NCBI RefSeq assembly: GCF_024748615.1
Contig: NZ_CP087168.1
Coordinates: forward strand, 3,100,001-3,164,000
Direction of reading: 5' to 3'
From: Pseudomonas sp. B21-048
Lineage (GTDB): Bacteria; Pseudomonadota; Gammaproteobacteria; Pseudomonadales; Pseudomonadaceae
DNA: 64,000 nucleotides
How positions within the stretch are numbered: position 1 is the first letter of the stretch; every line of letters begins with the position of its first letter. This document shows, one piece after another, positions 9,001-17,500 of this stretch. The translations under genes and the position numbers were made by a program. The notes beneath the pieces were generated by a model. It ran no database searches. It saw nothing but the letters and a program-made list of their open reading frames with translations, and was not told the origin of the DNA.

Positions 9001-11389
9001 GAGCGCGGGCGTTGACTCCGGTCTGGACACGACGGAAGGCAACAATATCCTGCTGACCAAGGAAGGCGCGCTGGTGGTCGGACGCATCTCCGGCGGCGCC
9101 GATAACGGCGAAGCTGCCTTCGCCGTGGCGATCGATGCCAGCACTGGCGTGCTCAGCATCGTCCAGTACCACTCGATCAAGCACCCCACTGGCGGCACCA
9201 GCCACGACGAGTCGCTCGCCATCAATAATGCCGCGCTGCTCGCGGTGGCCACCGTTACCGACGGCGACGGCGACACCAACGCCGCCTCGGTCGGCATCGG
9301 CGCCCGCGTCTCCTTTCAGGACGATGGACCGGCAACTTCAGCCAACGACACGGTGCGGCTCGACGACGATGTGCTCACGGGTAATCCTGGCGGCACGGGC
9401 GACGATGTAAACTCGGAAAACGTGAGCGGCACTCTGGGACGCGCCTTTGGGCAGGACGGGGCTGGCACGGTGGCCTATCTGACCAGCGGAGCGCCCTTAG
9501 GCTTCAGCTATGTGACTGATGGCACCAATCTGTTGGTCATGCAAGGCACGATTACGGTGCTGACGCTGACGATCGTCGCGGCGACAGGCGAATACTCGGT
9601 GGTGCAAAACAACCCGATCCTCCATGCGCCGGGCCAGGACGAGAACAACCAGACGTTCACCATCAACTACCGGGTGACTGATGGTGATGGCGATACGGCC
9701 GATGGCACGCTGGGAATCAACGTCGATGACGACACTCCGGTCGTAACGGCCAAGTCGAACCTGGTCTACGCGAACGCCAATAATCCGACCCCCGGTGGCA
9801 CCGGTGTCTTTGCCTATGACATCGGCGCGGACGATCGGTTGGGAACAACCTACAGCACCACGAACACCGACTTCTCCGTGAGCCTGACGGGTGTCTCGGT
9901 GGGAGCGAACGCCATTACCAACAAGTCGGTGGTCTGGTCCTCGGAGAATGACACGAGCGCGGTGTTCAACGTTGCCTTTACCTATGTGTCCAACAATCCG
10001 AATCAGGGCGACCTCACCAATGCAACCGGTACCCTGACCTTTAACAAGGTGGCCGACACTTACACGCTAAGCCTGACCCACGAGATTGAAAGTTTCAGCA
10101 TCCTGAGGACGTCGACCGCGCAGGGCTTTACCGGCTATGCGATCGGCGGCACAACGCCGATCAACCAGCAACCGCCGGTCTCGGTGGCCAAACTGGCCGA
10201 CGATTTCTTCGTGCAGTTCACTGGATTCGCCGAGGCAGGCGGCGGAACCGGAGCAGATAATATCAAGGCGGGTGGCGACAACGCCTTCACCCCCAACGAG
10301 CTGTTCTCTGCAGCGACGTCCTGGGTGAGTGTTTCCGGGACTGCAGCAGGTGTGGCCGGTGATACGCTCCAGAAAGGCGAGGTGATGGATCTGGACTTCT
10401 TCACGGCCAATCCACTCGGGATCACCACCACAGCGCCCACAGAAACGAGCAAGGGGATTTACCTCAAGTTCGACGGCATCGGCAGCGAGGACCTGGTGAT
10501 TGTGCTGAAGCTGGTCAATTCTGATGACCAACATATCACCCGGGCGATCATTGTCGATAGCGAAGACATCATCCTGAAAACCGCCTCGACTTCTGCCAAT
10601 AACTATCATCCGATTGCGAATCCCGCCGCCTACGGGATTACTCTGGATCAGAACGACGGCGCGGTAATCATCGAGAGCAATGACTACAACTTTGGCGACG
10701 ACAACTACTTGATCGAGGGCTTGCAGGTGCTGGTTTCGACCGAGGGTGTTACCGGGAGCGGGTACAACCTCAATGGCAATGTCGGCGTCAGCGGGGCAAG
10801 CACCGGTGCCATGTTGACGTTCGGGGATGAGGCTGGCGAGGGCGGCAAGAGCAACCCCCTGGAGACCGGCGAGGCAGGCTCATGGGACAGCGACGTCGTC
10901 AAGATCGTCGACATGGGCTTTGTGAGCTCGTCGACACCGGACGCCCACCTGACCTTCGATGTGAAGGTGACGGATGCGGACGGTGATTCAACCGGCACCC
11001 AGACGTTGGACGTGTCCATCGCCGGCGGCAAGACCTTTACCGGTGGGGCGAATGTGGACACCTTCAGCTTTATCGGCTTGGATTCCGATACCGATGTGGT
11101 GCTGTCCGCGGTGACAACCGTGATCTCCGGCGGCTTCATCTCCGGCGTCGACAAGTTGGACTTCACGGCGGCGGGTTCGGGTACGAACTACACAGAAGTG
11201 CTGGCACCGGTCGCCAACCTGGCGGCATTCACCGCTGCCGCCGATACCGCACTGGACGGCTCGACGGACTACTACTTCGGCGTCGTTGGAGGCGACGGCT
11301 ACCTGGCATTCGACGGCGACGGCAGTGGTATCACCAACATCATCCAGTTAGTCGGTGTGACCAACATCGCAAGCACTGACATTGTCTGA
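6065..11389 (+). CDS. Giant type I-secreted repeat protein 1 (DUF5801/RTX-like adhesin)
   Basis: This 1774-residue protein is predicted to be exported by the type I system encoded downstream and to act at or outside the cell surface, as an adhesin or matrix protein. The start ATG 6065 (MAITTGTVTLDETTG) is chosen for the GGGAG site 6 bases upstream and because the two paralogues start the same way; the frame is open further upstream without support. There is no Sec signal. A VTLDETTG-type N-terminal region is followed by three nearly identical 187-residue units joined by FxDDGP motifs, then other Asp/Gly-rich domains. A hydrophobic C-terminus ending in TDIV fits an uncleaved T1SS signal. DETTGNDGD within the repeats recalls DUF5801. 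No retention module or enzymatic domain is apparent. Confidence 0.88.
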   Translation: MAITTGTVTLDETTGKQNNDLGVGELSGIAVPAPLTSILEDALNEGATEQVPDPATTTVALSGYTLADPDGTEILDFTGLGTTPITDVKFSQDADGDPFDGSVTAKYRTADQVEHDLLTSDGYKIYLYSSGISNDAVIGRKATAGGLTDPDGDVVFVAYLDTNTITGVPATEELDAGATGAKVYLVELEPLQHPDTTNPDDAVTISNLYVTVDQFSHFSIEGAPSGQNLFLMFGDGTPGVDDNGDPANEVSIVVTATNPVNQSGPNQDPLVTSDDLSITTGGTISTSQGGGGTTIGHTNQMVDPGEALAFTFVTNVGTANNDVIVPNLSENEADVETNIKFTGLHTTTGATFTVVQLQQDKAATLTISASLADFAPAGAYIDELKLFDDGFVNINYVKVSLQKQVGNDIVPVIDPGDPNDPNDDKPVFTEFDSTDSGIPDPITGVTVTFNANGTVTLAGVQALDVIEYHTGDASGDLSHSRVVIANTAVNPGNQSHIDAAFDIGQFALRSSVSGTESFAGLVFEDDGPTASAALDAGAVSHDETTGNDGDANDVTGPLAAFAAVTTVSTDMTAAYAQGTASVISSSASVGGADGLASTAYSLNVASAGVDSGLDTTEGNNILLTKEGALVVGRISGGADNGEAAFAVAIDASTGVLSVVQYHSIKHPTGGTSHDESLAINNAALLAVATVTDGDGDTNAASVGIGARVSFQDDGPTASAALSTGAVSHDETTGNDGDANDVTGPLAAFAAVTTVSTDMTAAYAQGTASVINSSASVGGADGLASTAYSLNVASAGVDSGLDTTEGNNILLTKEGALVVGRISGGADNGEAAFAVAIDASTGVLSIVQYHSIKHPTGGTSHDESLAINNAALLAVATVTDGDGDTNAASVGIGARVSFQDDGPTASAALSTGAVSHDETTGNDGDANDVTGPLAAFAAVTTVSTDMTAAYAQGTASVISSSASVGGADGLASTAYSLNVASAGVDSGLDTTEGNNILLTKEGALVVGRISGGADNGEAAFAVAIDASTGVLSIVQYHSIKHPTGGTSHDESLAINNAALLAVATVTDGDGDTNAASVGIGARVSFQDDGPATSANDTVRLDDDVLTGNPGGTGDDVNSENVSGTLGRAFGQDGAGTVAYLTSGAPLGFSYVTDGTNLLVMQGTITVLTLTIVAATGEYSVVQNNPILHAPGQDENNQTFTINYRVTDGDGDTADGTLGINVDDDTPVVTAKSNLVYANANNPTPGGTGVFAYDIGADDRLGTTYSTTNTDFSVSLTGVSVGANAITNKSVVWSSENDTSAVFNVAFTYVSNNPNQGDLTNATGTLTFNKVADTYTLSLTHEIESFSILRTSTAQGFTGYAIGGTTPINQQPPVSVAKLADDFFVQFTGFAEAGGGTGADNIKAGGDNAFTPNELFSAATSWVSVSGTAAGVAGDTLQKGEVMDLDFFTANPLGITTTAPTETSKGIYLKFDGIGSEDLVIVLKLVNSDDQHITRAIIVDSEDIILKTASTSANNYHPIANPAAYGITLDQNDGAVIIESNDYNFGDDNYLIEGLQVLVSTEGVTGSGYNLNGNVGVSGASTGAMLTFGDEAGEGGKSNPLETGEAGSWDSDVVKIVDMGFVSSSTPDAHLTFDVKVTDADGDSTGTQTLDVSIAGGKTFTGGANVDTFSFIGLDSDTDVVLSAVTTVISGGFISGVDKLDFTAAGSGTNYTEVLAPVANLAAFTAAADTALDGSTDYYFGVVGGDGYLAFDGDGSGITNIIQLVGVTNIASTDIV
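7649..9331 (+). repeat. Three tandem 561-bp (187-aa) coding repeats
   Basis: Three head-to-tail units of 561 bp begin near 7649, 8210 and 8771. They differ at only a handful of positions that I could find (for example a Ser/Asn change near 8371 and a Val/Ile change near 8598), so they are recently amplified or kept uniform by gene conversion. The unit length is a multiple of three, so gain or loss keeps the reading frame. Confidence 0.95.
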
Positions 11390-11406
11390 ACACCACTGAG
11401 GGCACA

Positions 11407-11440
11407 CGGCCTGGCTCCCCTCAAGGAGCCAGGCCGTTTT
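11407..11440 (+). terminator. Rho-independent terminator after giant gene 1
   Basis: CGGCCTGGCTCC (11407-11418), a 6-base loop, the exact complement (11425-11436) and TTTT follow the stop codon by 17 bases. The 12-bp GC-rich stem and T-tract are a textbook intrinsic terminator. Confidence 0.93.
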
Positions 11441-11525
11441 CATTGGGCCGCTTCACTCACAATTAGAACAGGCGGCGCCGCATCTTCGCGTCCTCCTCCC
11501 GTTTCCCCCTCTCACGTAGGCTGAA

Positions 11526-11638
11526 ACTCCCATCCCGCTTGGGAGAATCGGCCGATGCGCAATCCCCGGGGCTTATCCATAGTTGCGGGCAATGGTCAAC
11601 GGTCAGGCCTCGATGACCGCATGCTCGGGAGAAAAATC
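11526..11638 (+). promoter_or_regulatory. Conserved structured 5' leader, copy 2
   Basis: This is the counterpart of the leader before the first giant gene, with the same length and order: hairpin A (CTCCC 11527-11531 with GGGAG 11541-11545), then CGGTCAGGCCTCGATGACCG forming hairpin B, then the ribosome binding site GGGAG at 11627-11631. The loop and stem sequences of hairpin B are identical to copy 1. Confidence 0.6.
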
Positions 11639-14350
11639 ATGGCTATCGGAATCACCGGCGTGGACGTTACGCTGGACGAAACGGCCGGGTTACAGAACCT
11701 CACTGCCACTCCAGACCCTGTGGGAGACGCTGACGACAACGACATTCTGGTGTCGTCCCTGCCCTTGCCCTTCTCTGACCGTTTGACCACACTTGGCGCA
11801 GGTACCGCCACGGATGCGGCCTTGAGTGGCTATACCGGTGCCGGGGGCGACACGGGCAGCGATGCGTTCACCGTCACCGACGGAGCAACCATTACCGATA
11901 TCAGCTTCGTCGACATTGCTGGCGCACCGCTCAATGGCGTGGACAGCGGACTGGACACCCTCGATGGCACCAGCATCCTTCTCTATACGGACACGAACAA
12001 CAACATTCTCCTGGGCCGAGCCGGGAGCGCAACCGGCGCGATCGTGTTCGCGGCCTATATCGAAGAAACCGGATCACCGGTCTCGGGCGGCAAGATCTGG
12101 ACTGTGGAGTACCAACCGCTCAAGCATCCAGACATGACGAACCCCGATGATTCGCTCAATCTGCTGGATAAGGTATACGTCGGAACCAGTCAGGACCTGG
12201 AATTCAGTCTGGCCGGCGTGCCCTCCGGTGCGAACCTCTTCCTGATGTTCACGAAGGCGAACCCGACAGTTGTCGACGTCGGTGGTGTGTTGCGGATCAC
12301 GGACCCCACCATCATAGCCACCGGTAAGGACCCCGCAGACGAGTCAAGCGGCGCCAATATAAACACTGGCGACACGATCATTACCAGCCAGGCGGCTAAC
12401 CCGACCACCTTCGGCACCAACAATCAGATGATTACGGAACAGGATGGCATCCGCTTTTCGTTCGTCACCGGTGCCAGGCAGGATGTGACCATTCCCAACC
12501 TTAGTCAGACCGAAGCAGATGTTGAGTCCAACATCGACTTTACCGACGTCGTCAATGCGAAAAAGGCCAGCTTCGACGTCGTGCAGTTGCAAGGCGGCAA
12601 GAGTGCTGTGGTAAAAATCAGCGCATTCAGCACTGCCGCTGAACCTGGCGTGAACTTCATCAACGGCTATGCGAACGATACGCCGGTTGCCATCACCAAC
12701 GTTCGCGTCTTCAACAGCGCCGGGGTGGTGATCGATAATTCAGACGGATCGGTGAATGATCTGGCCATTGGCATCACCTTTTCTGGTGGGGTTGCAACCG
12801 TCACCGGCGTTTTGGCCGGCTACCAGATTGAATACACCACAACCTCGGATCACAACCGCGTGCTCGTCGAGAACGGGGCGGCCCTCGACGCCAGGGGCAA
12901 TACCCACGCCGATTTTGATATCGGTGGTTTCACGCTGCTCCAAACTGCTGTTACGACCGCCGAAATCGGCTCCAAGATCATCTTCGAAGATGACGGCCCA
13001 GCACTCGCCTTTGGCAACCTGATCGGGACCGGTAGCGTCCTGCCGCAAACTGGCTTCTGGAGTAGTTCGGCCGGCGCCGATGGGCTGGATGCGAACGGTC
13101 TGGATATCTCGTTGGTGAATGACCAATTCACCCTCGTCAGGCCAGACAACACGACCATCACCGGGACCGGCACGCTCCTTGAGCAGTCACCCTCACCGGA
13201 CGGCAATGGCACGTACTATTTTGCAGGGACATTGACTGGCGATTTCGACAACAACGACACAACGGCGGATACCGACGTCGATTACACGCTGACCGCCTTT
13301 GCCAATGGCAGCTATGTATTGGATCTGGTGCAAGGCTTCAGTTCGACGGTCGTGCTCAGCACTGCCGATGGCTCGCTCGCTGCCGGCGGTCCGGACCCGG
13401 TGCGCACATTGTTAATTCCAGATACGAATGACCCGACTATTCCTTCGGCATCTGAGGAGGTTGTGTTCTTTTCCGCGAAGGCGCTTGCGTCGACTACGGA
13501 CATCCTGACCGGTATCGGGCTTGGAGCACCCGACCCCACCGAAGCCGAACTACAGACCAACCCCCTGCCCGCGTACATCGACCCGAGGGCCATGAACGTC
13601 AGCACGTCCGGTATCGGCGTCGCCAATAACGTCCTCCAGGGAGACAATCTGGTGGCAATCGGCGCTACCGATGAAAGTTTCGTCATCAATCCGGAGACCC
13701 TGCTGACGGGGATGAAGGTTTTCATCGACAACTCCGTGGCGGGTTACAACACAGCGACCGAGGACCTGTATTACAGGATCTACTACGAGGATGGCACGAC
13801 TTCGAATCTCATTGAGGTGAATACCCTGACTCCAGAGGCCGGCGGACAAGTGTCCTTCCTCATTGAGCAGGAAGGTACGGCGCTGATCGACGCTGTTCAG
13901 CTCACGATGGGCCGAGGCGACATCAAGATCCCGGTGATCCAGTTCATTCAGGAGACCGAGAGCCTGGCCAGCGATATTCAGCTGACGTTCAACGCGACGG
14001 TGACGGACAGGGATGGGGACTCGGCATCAAGTACGTTTGACGCCAACCTGTTCGCCAACGACTTGGTCGGCGCCTTCGACTACACGCTGGTGGGTACGGG
14101 CGGTGAGCGGGATGCCTTCAACGTCGACTTGTCATTCGATGAGAACCTGTATCAGGTCACCGGCTTCGATGCGGGCGCAAACCTGCGAGACACCCTGGTG
14201 CTCAACGGCGACCAGACTGCCGGTGTCCAGATCGACACCAGCGGCGCAGACAGCATCGTCACGGTTACCGAAACGGGCGGACAAGTCACGACCATCACCT
14301 TGGTCGGGGTCGATCTTCTGACTAGCGACATCGTTATCGGCAGCGTCTGA
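11639..14350 (+). CDS. Giant type I-secreted repeat protein 2 (repeat-less form)
   Basis: This 903-residue paralogue of the protein encoded downstream has the same N-terminal region (MAIGITGVDVTLDETAG), the same middle part with FEDDGP and LAFGNLIGTGSVLP, and the same C-terminal region ending SDIVIGSV. It lacks the array of 154-residue cassettes found in its neighbour. There is no Sec signal; the acidic, Gly/Asp/Thr-rich composition with very few Cys residues, and the C-terminal end, fit type I secretion. ATG 11639 is chosen for the GGGAG site and the conserved start. It has its own leader and terminator, so it is probably a separate transcript. A surface or extracellular role is inferred; no catalytic motif is visible. 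Confidence 0.87.
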   Translation: MAIGITGVDVTLDETAGLQNLTATPDPVGDADDNDILVSSLPLPFSDRLTTLGAGTATDAALSGYTGAGGDTGSDAFTVTDGATITDISFVDIAGAPLNGVDSGLDTLDGTSILLYTDTNNNILLGRAGSATGAIVFAAYIEETGSPVSGGKIWTVEYQPLKHPDMTNPDDSLNLLDKVYVGTSQDLEFSLAGVPSGANLFLMFTKANPTVVDVGGVLRITDPTIIATGKDPADESSGANINTGDTIITSQAANPTTFGTNNQMITEQDGIRFSFVTGARQDVTIPNLSQTEADVESNIDFTDVVNAKKASFDVVQLQGGKSAVVKISAFSTAAEPGVNFINGYANDTPVAITNVRVFNSAGVVIDNSDGSVNDLAIGITFSGGVATVTGVLAGYQIEYTTTSDHNRVLVENGAALDARGNTHADFDIGGFTLLQTAVTTAEIGSKIIFEDDGPALAFGNLIGTGSVLPQTGFWSSSAGADGLDANGLDISLVNDQFTLVRPDNTTITGTGTLLEQSPSPDGNGTYYFAGTLTGDFDNNDTTADTDVDYTLTAFANGSYVLDLVQGFSSTVVLSTADGSLAAGGPDPVRTLLIPDTNDPTIPSASEEVVFFSAKALASTTDILTGIGLGAPDPTEAELQTNPLPAYIDPRAMNVSTSGIGVANNVLQGDNLVAIGATDESFVINPETLLTGMKVFIDNSVAGYNTATEDLYYRIYYEDGTTSNLIEVNTLTPEAGGQVSFLIEQEGTALIDAVQLTMGRGDIKIPVIQFIQETESLASDIQLTFNATVTDRDGDSASSTFDANLFANDLVGAFDYTLVGTGGERDAFNVDLSFDENLYQVTGFDAGANLRDTLVLNGDQTAGVQIDTSGADSIVTVTETGGQVTTITLVGVDLLTSDIVIGSV

Positions 14351-14366
14351 GGCGTCGCGTGTGAAA

Positions 14367-14405
14367 AATGCGAGGGTGGCGCAAGCCACCCTCGCATTGT
14401 TTTTT
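14367..14405 (+). terminator. Rho-independent terminator after giant gene 2
   Basis: AATGCGAGGGTGGC (14367-14380), loop GCAA, the exact complement (14385-14398) and GTTTTTT form a strong intrinsic terminator. Its stem is almost identical to the one after the third giant gene. Confidence 0.94.
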
Positions 14406-14486
14406 GCAGTTCAAACAGGCGATCCGCACGCTCGCATCCCCTTGGGCACCCTGCGGCAGACCACCGACGAAGACGACTAGGCCGAA

Positions 14487-14597
14487 ACTCCCATTGCACT
14501 TGGGAGTATCGGCCAATGTGCAATTTCCGGCGATTGATCATAGTTGTAGAGGTCAATGGTCAGGCTTCAATGACCGCAATTGCTTGGGAGAAAAATC
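14487..14597 (+). promoter_or_regulatory. Conserved structured 5' leader, copy 3
   Basis: The third copy of the leader is slightly diverged: hairpin A is CTCCC (14488-14492) with GGGAG (14502-14506), hairpin B keeps GGTCA/TGACC despite loop changes (aggcttcaa), and the ribosome binding site GGGAG precedes the ATG by the same AAAAATC spacer as copy 2. Base changes that keep the stems support a functional RNA or DNA element. Confidence 0.6.
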
Positions 14598-17500
14598 ATG
14601 GCTATTGCAATCACCGGCGAGGACGTTGTGCTGGACGAGACGGCCGGGTTACAGAACGCCACCGCCACGCCAACCCCTGCAGGAGACGCTGACGACAACG
14701 ACATTCTGGTGGCATCCCTGCCCTCTTCCTTCTCTACCCGTTTGACCGCACTTGGAGCAGGTACCGCAACGGGTGCGGCCTTGAGTGGCTATACCGGTGC
14801 CGCGGGCAACACGGGCAGCAATGCGTTCACCATCAACGGCGGCGGAAGCATTACCGATATCCGCTTCGTCGACAGCGCTGGCGCCCCCCTCAATGGCGTG
14901 GACAGCGGACTGGACACCCTTGATGGCACCAGCATCCTTCTCTATACGGATACCAATAACGACAACATCGTTCTGGGCCGTGCCGGGGCCGCAGATGGCG
15001 CGATCGTGTTCGCTGCCTACATTGAAGAAACCGGATCGCCAGTCACCGGCGGCAAGATCTGGACCGTGGAGTACCAACCGCTCAAGCATCCAGATATGAC
15101 GAACCCCGATGATTCGCTCAATCTGCTGGATAAGGTGTTCATCGGAGCCACTCAGGACCTGGATTTCAGTCTGGCCGGTGCGCCCTCCGGTCAGAACCTG
15201 TTCCTGATGTTCACGAAAGCGAACCCGACAACTGAAACCGTCAATGGTGTCGTGCGGATCACGGATCCCACCATCATCGCCACCGGCAAGGACCCCGCAG
15301 ACCAATCAAGCGGTGCCAATATAAACACTGGCGACACGATCAATACCAGCCAGGGGGGTGGCCCGACCACCATCGGCACCAACAACCAGATGATTGTGGA
15401 ACAGGAAGGCATCCACTTTTCGTTCGTCACGGGCGCCAGGCAGGATGTGACCGTTCCCAACCTGAGTCAGACCGAAGCCGATGTTGAGTCCAACATCGAC
15501 TTTACCAGCGTCTACAATTCGACCTCGGCCAATTTCGACGTCGTGCAGTTGCAAAGCGGCAAGACTGCCGTGGTAAAAATCAGCGCATTCAGCACCGCGG
15601 CTGAACCTGGCGCGAATTTCATCAACGGCTATGCGAACGATACGCCGGTTGCCATCACCAATGTTCGCGTCATCAACAATAGCACCGGGCTGGTGATCGA
15701 GAATTCAGACGGATCAGTGAATGATCCGACCATCAGCATCAGCTTTTCTGCTGCCGGAGTGGCAACCATCACCGGCGTGTTGGCCGGCTATCAGATTGAA
15801 TACACCACAACGTCGAACCACAACCGCGTGCTCATCGAGAACGGGGCGGCCATTGACGCCAGGGGTGATAACCACGCCGATTTTGATATCGGCGGCTTCA
15901 CGCTGGTCAAGGCTTCTACTTCGATCACCGAAATCGGCTCCAAGATGATCTTCGAGGACGACGGGCCGAGCATCAGCACCACCGGCAGCGAGCCAACGCT
16001 GACGGTGGACGAAACAGTGCTGGCCACCAACGCCACCCAAAGCTTTACCGCCAACTTCAGCTCGGCGTTTGGCGCTGATGGCGCGGGCACACTGACCTAT
16101 GCGCTGGGCGTGGTGGTGGGTGCCTCCGGACTGACCGACACGGCCACCGGCGAGGCGGTCAACCTGTCGCTCAACGGCACCGTGGTCGAAGGCCGCACGG
16201 CCACGACCGGGCTGCTGGTGTTCACGGCTAGCGTCGCCGCCAATGGCGACGTTACGCTCGATCAGCTGCGGGCGGTGGTGCATCCCGATGCCACCAATCC
16301 TGATGATTCGACGACCCTGACCTCGGACACCCTGGTGACACTGACGGCGACCACAACCGATGGCGACGGCGACAGCGTTCAGGCGACGCTCAACATCGGC
16401 CAGAACCTGGTGTTCGAGGACGACGGGCCAAGTATCAGCACCACTGGCACGGAGCCTGTGCTGACAGTGGACGAAACGGTGCTGGCGACTGACGCCACCC
16501 AAAGCTTTACCGCCAACTTCAGCTCGGCGTTTGGCGCTGATGGCGCGGGCACAGTGACCTATGCGCTGGGCGTGGTGCCGGGGGCTTCCGGGCTGACCGA
16601 CACGGCCACCGGCGAGGCGGTCAACCTGTCGCTCAATGGCACAGTGGTGGAAGGCCGCACAGCCACGACCAACCTGCTGGTGTTCACGGCCAGCGTGGCC
16701 GCCAATGGTGACGTCACGCTCGACCAGCTGCGCGCCGTGGTGCATCCCGATGCCACCAACCCCGATGATGCGACGACCCTGACCTCGGACGATCTGGTGA
16801 CACTGACAGCGACCATCACCGACAAGGATGGCGACAGTGCCCAGGCGACCCTCAACATCGGCCAGAACCTGGTGTTCGAGGACGACGGGCCAAGTATCAG
16901 CACCACTGGCACGGAGCCTGTGCTGACAGTGGACGAAACGGTGCTGTCGACCGACGCCACCCAGAGCTTTACCGCCAACTTCAGCTCGGCGTTTGGCGCT
17001 GATGGTGCGGGCACACTGACCTATGCACTGGGCATGACGGCCGGTGCTTCCGGGCTGACCGACACGGCCACCGGCGAGGCAGTGAACCTGTCGCTCAACG
17101 GTGGCGTGGTGGAAGGCCGCACGGCCACCACCAACCTGCTGGTGTTCACGGTTAGCGTCGCCGCCAATGGTGACGTCACCCTTGATCAGCTGCGCGCCGT
17201 GGTGCATCCCGATGCCACCAACCCCGATGATGCGACGAGCCTGAGCTCGGACGATCTGGTCACGCTGACGGCAACCATCACCGACAAGGACGGCGACAGC
17301 GCCCAGGCGACCCTCAACATCGGCCAGAACCTGGTGTTCGAGGACGATGGGCCAAGCATCAGCACCACCGGCACCGAGCCGATACTGACAGTCGACGAAA
17401 CGGTGCTGGCGACTGACGCCACCCAAAGCTTTACCGCCAACTTCAGCTCGGCGTTTGGCGCTGATGGCGCGGGCACACTGACCTATGCGCTGGGCGTGAT

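Noticed and set aside
6452..9205. 917-codon open frame antisense to the first giant gene
   Set aside because: It is a shadow of the repeat array: the frame repeats with the 561-bp units, has no ribosome binding site, and lies opposite a well-supported gene.
7649..9331. CRISPR array or transposon-derived repeats
   Set aside because: The repeats are long, in frame and adjacent without spacers or terminal inverted repeats; they encode protein domains.
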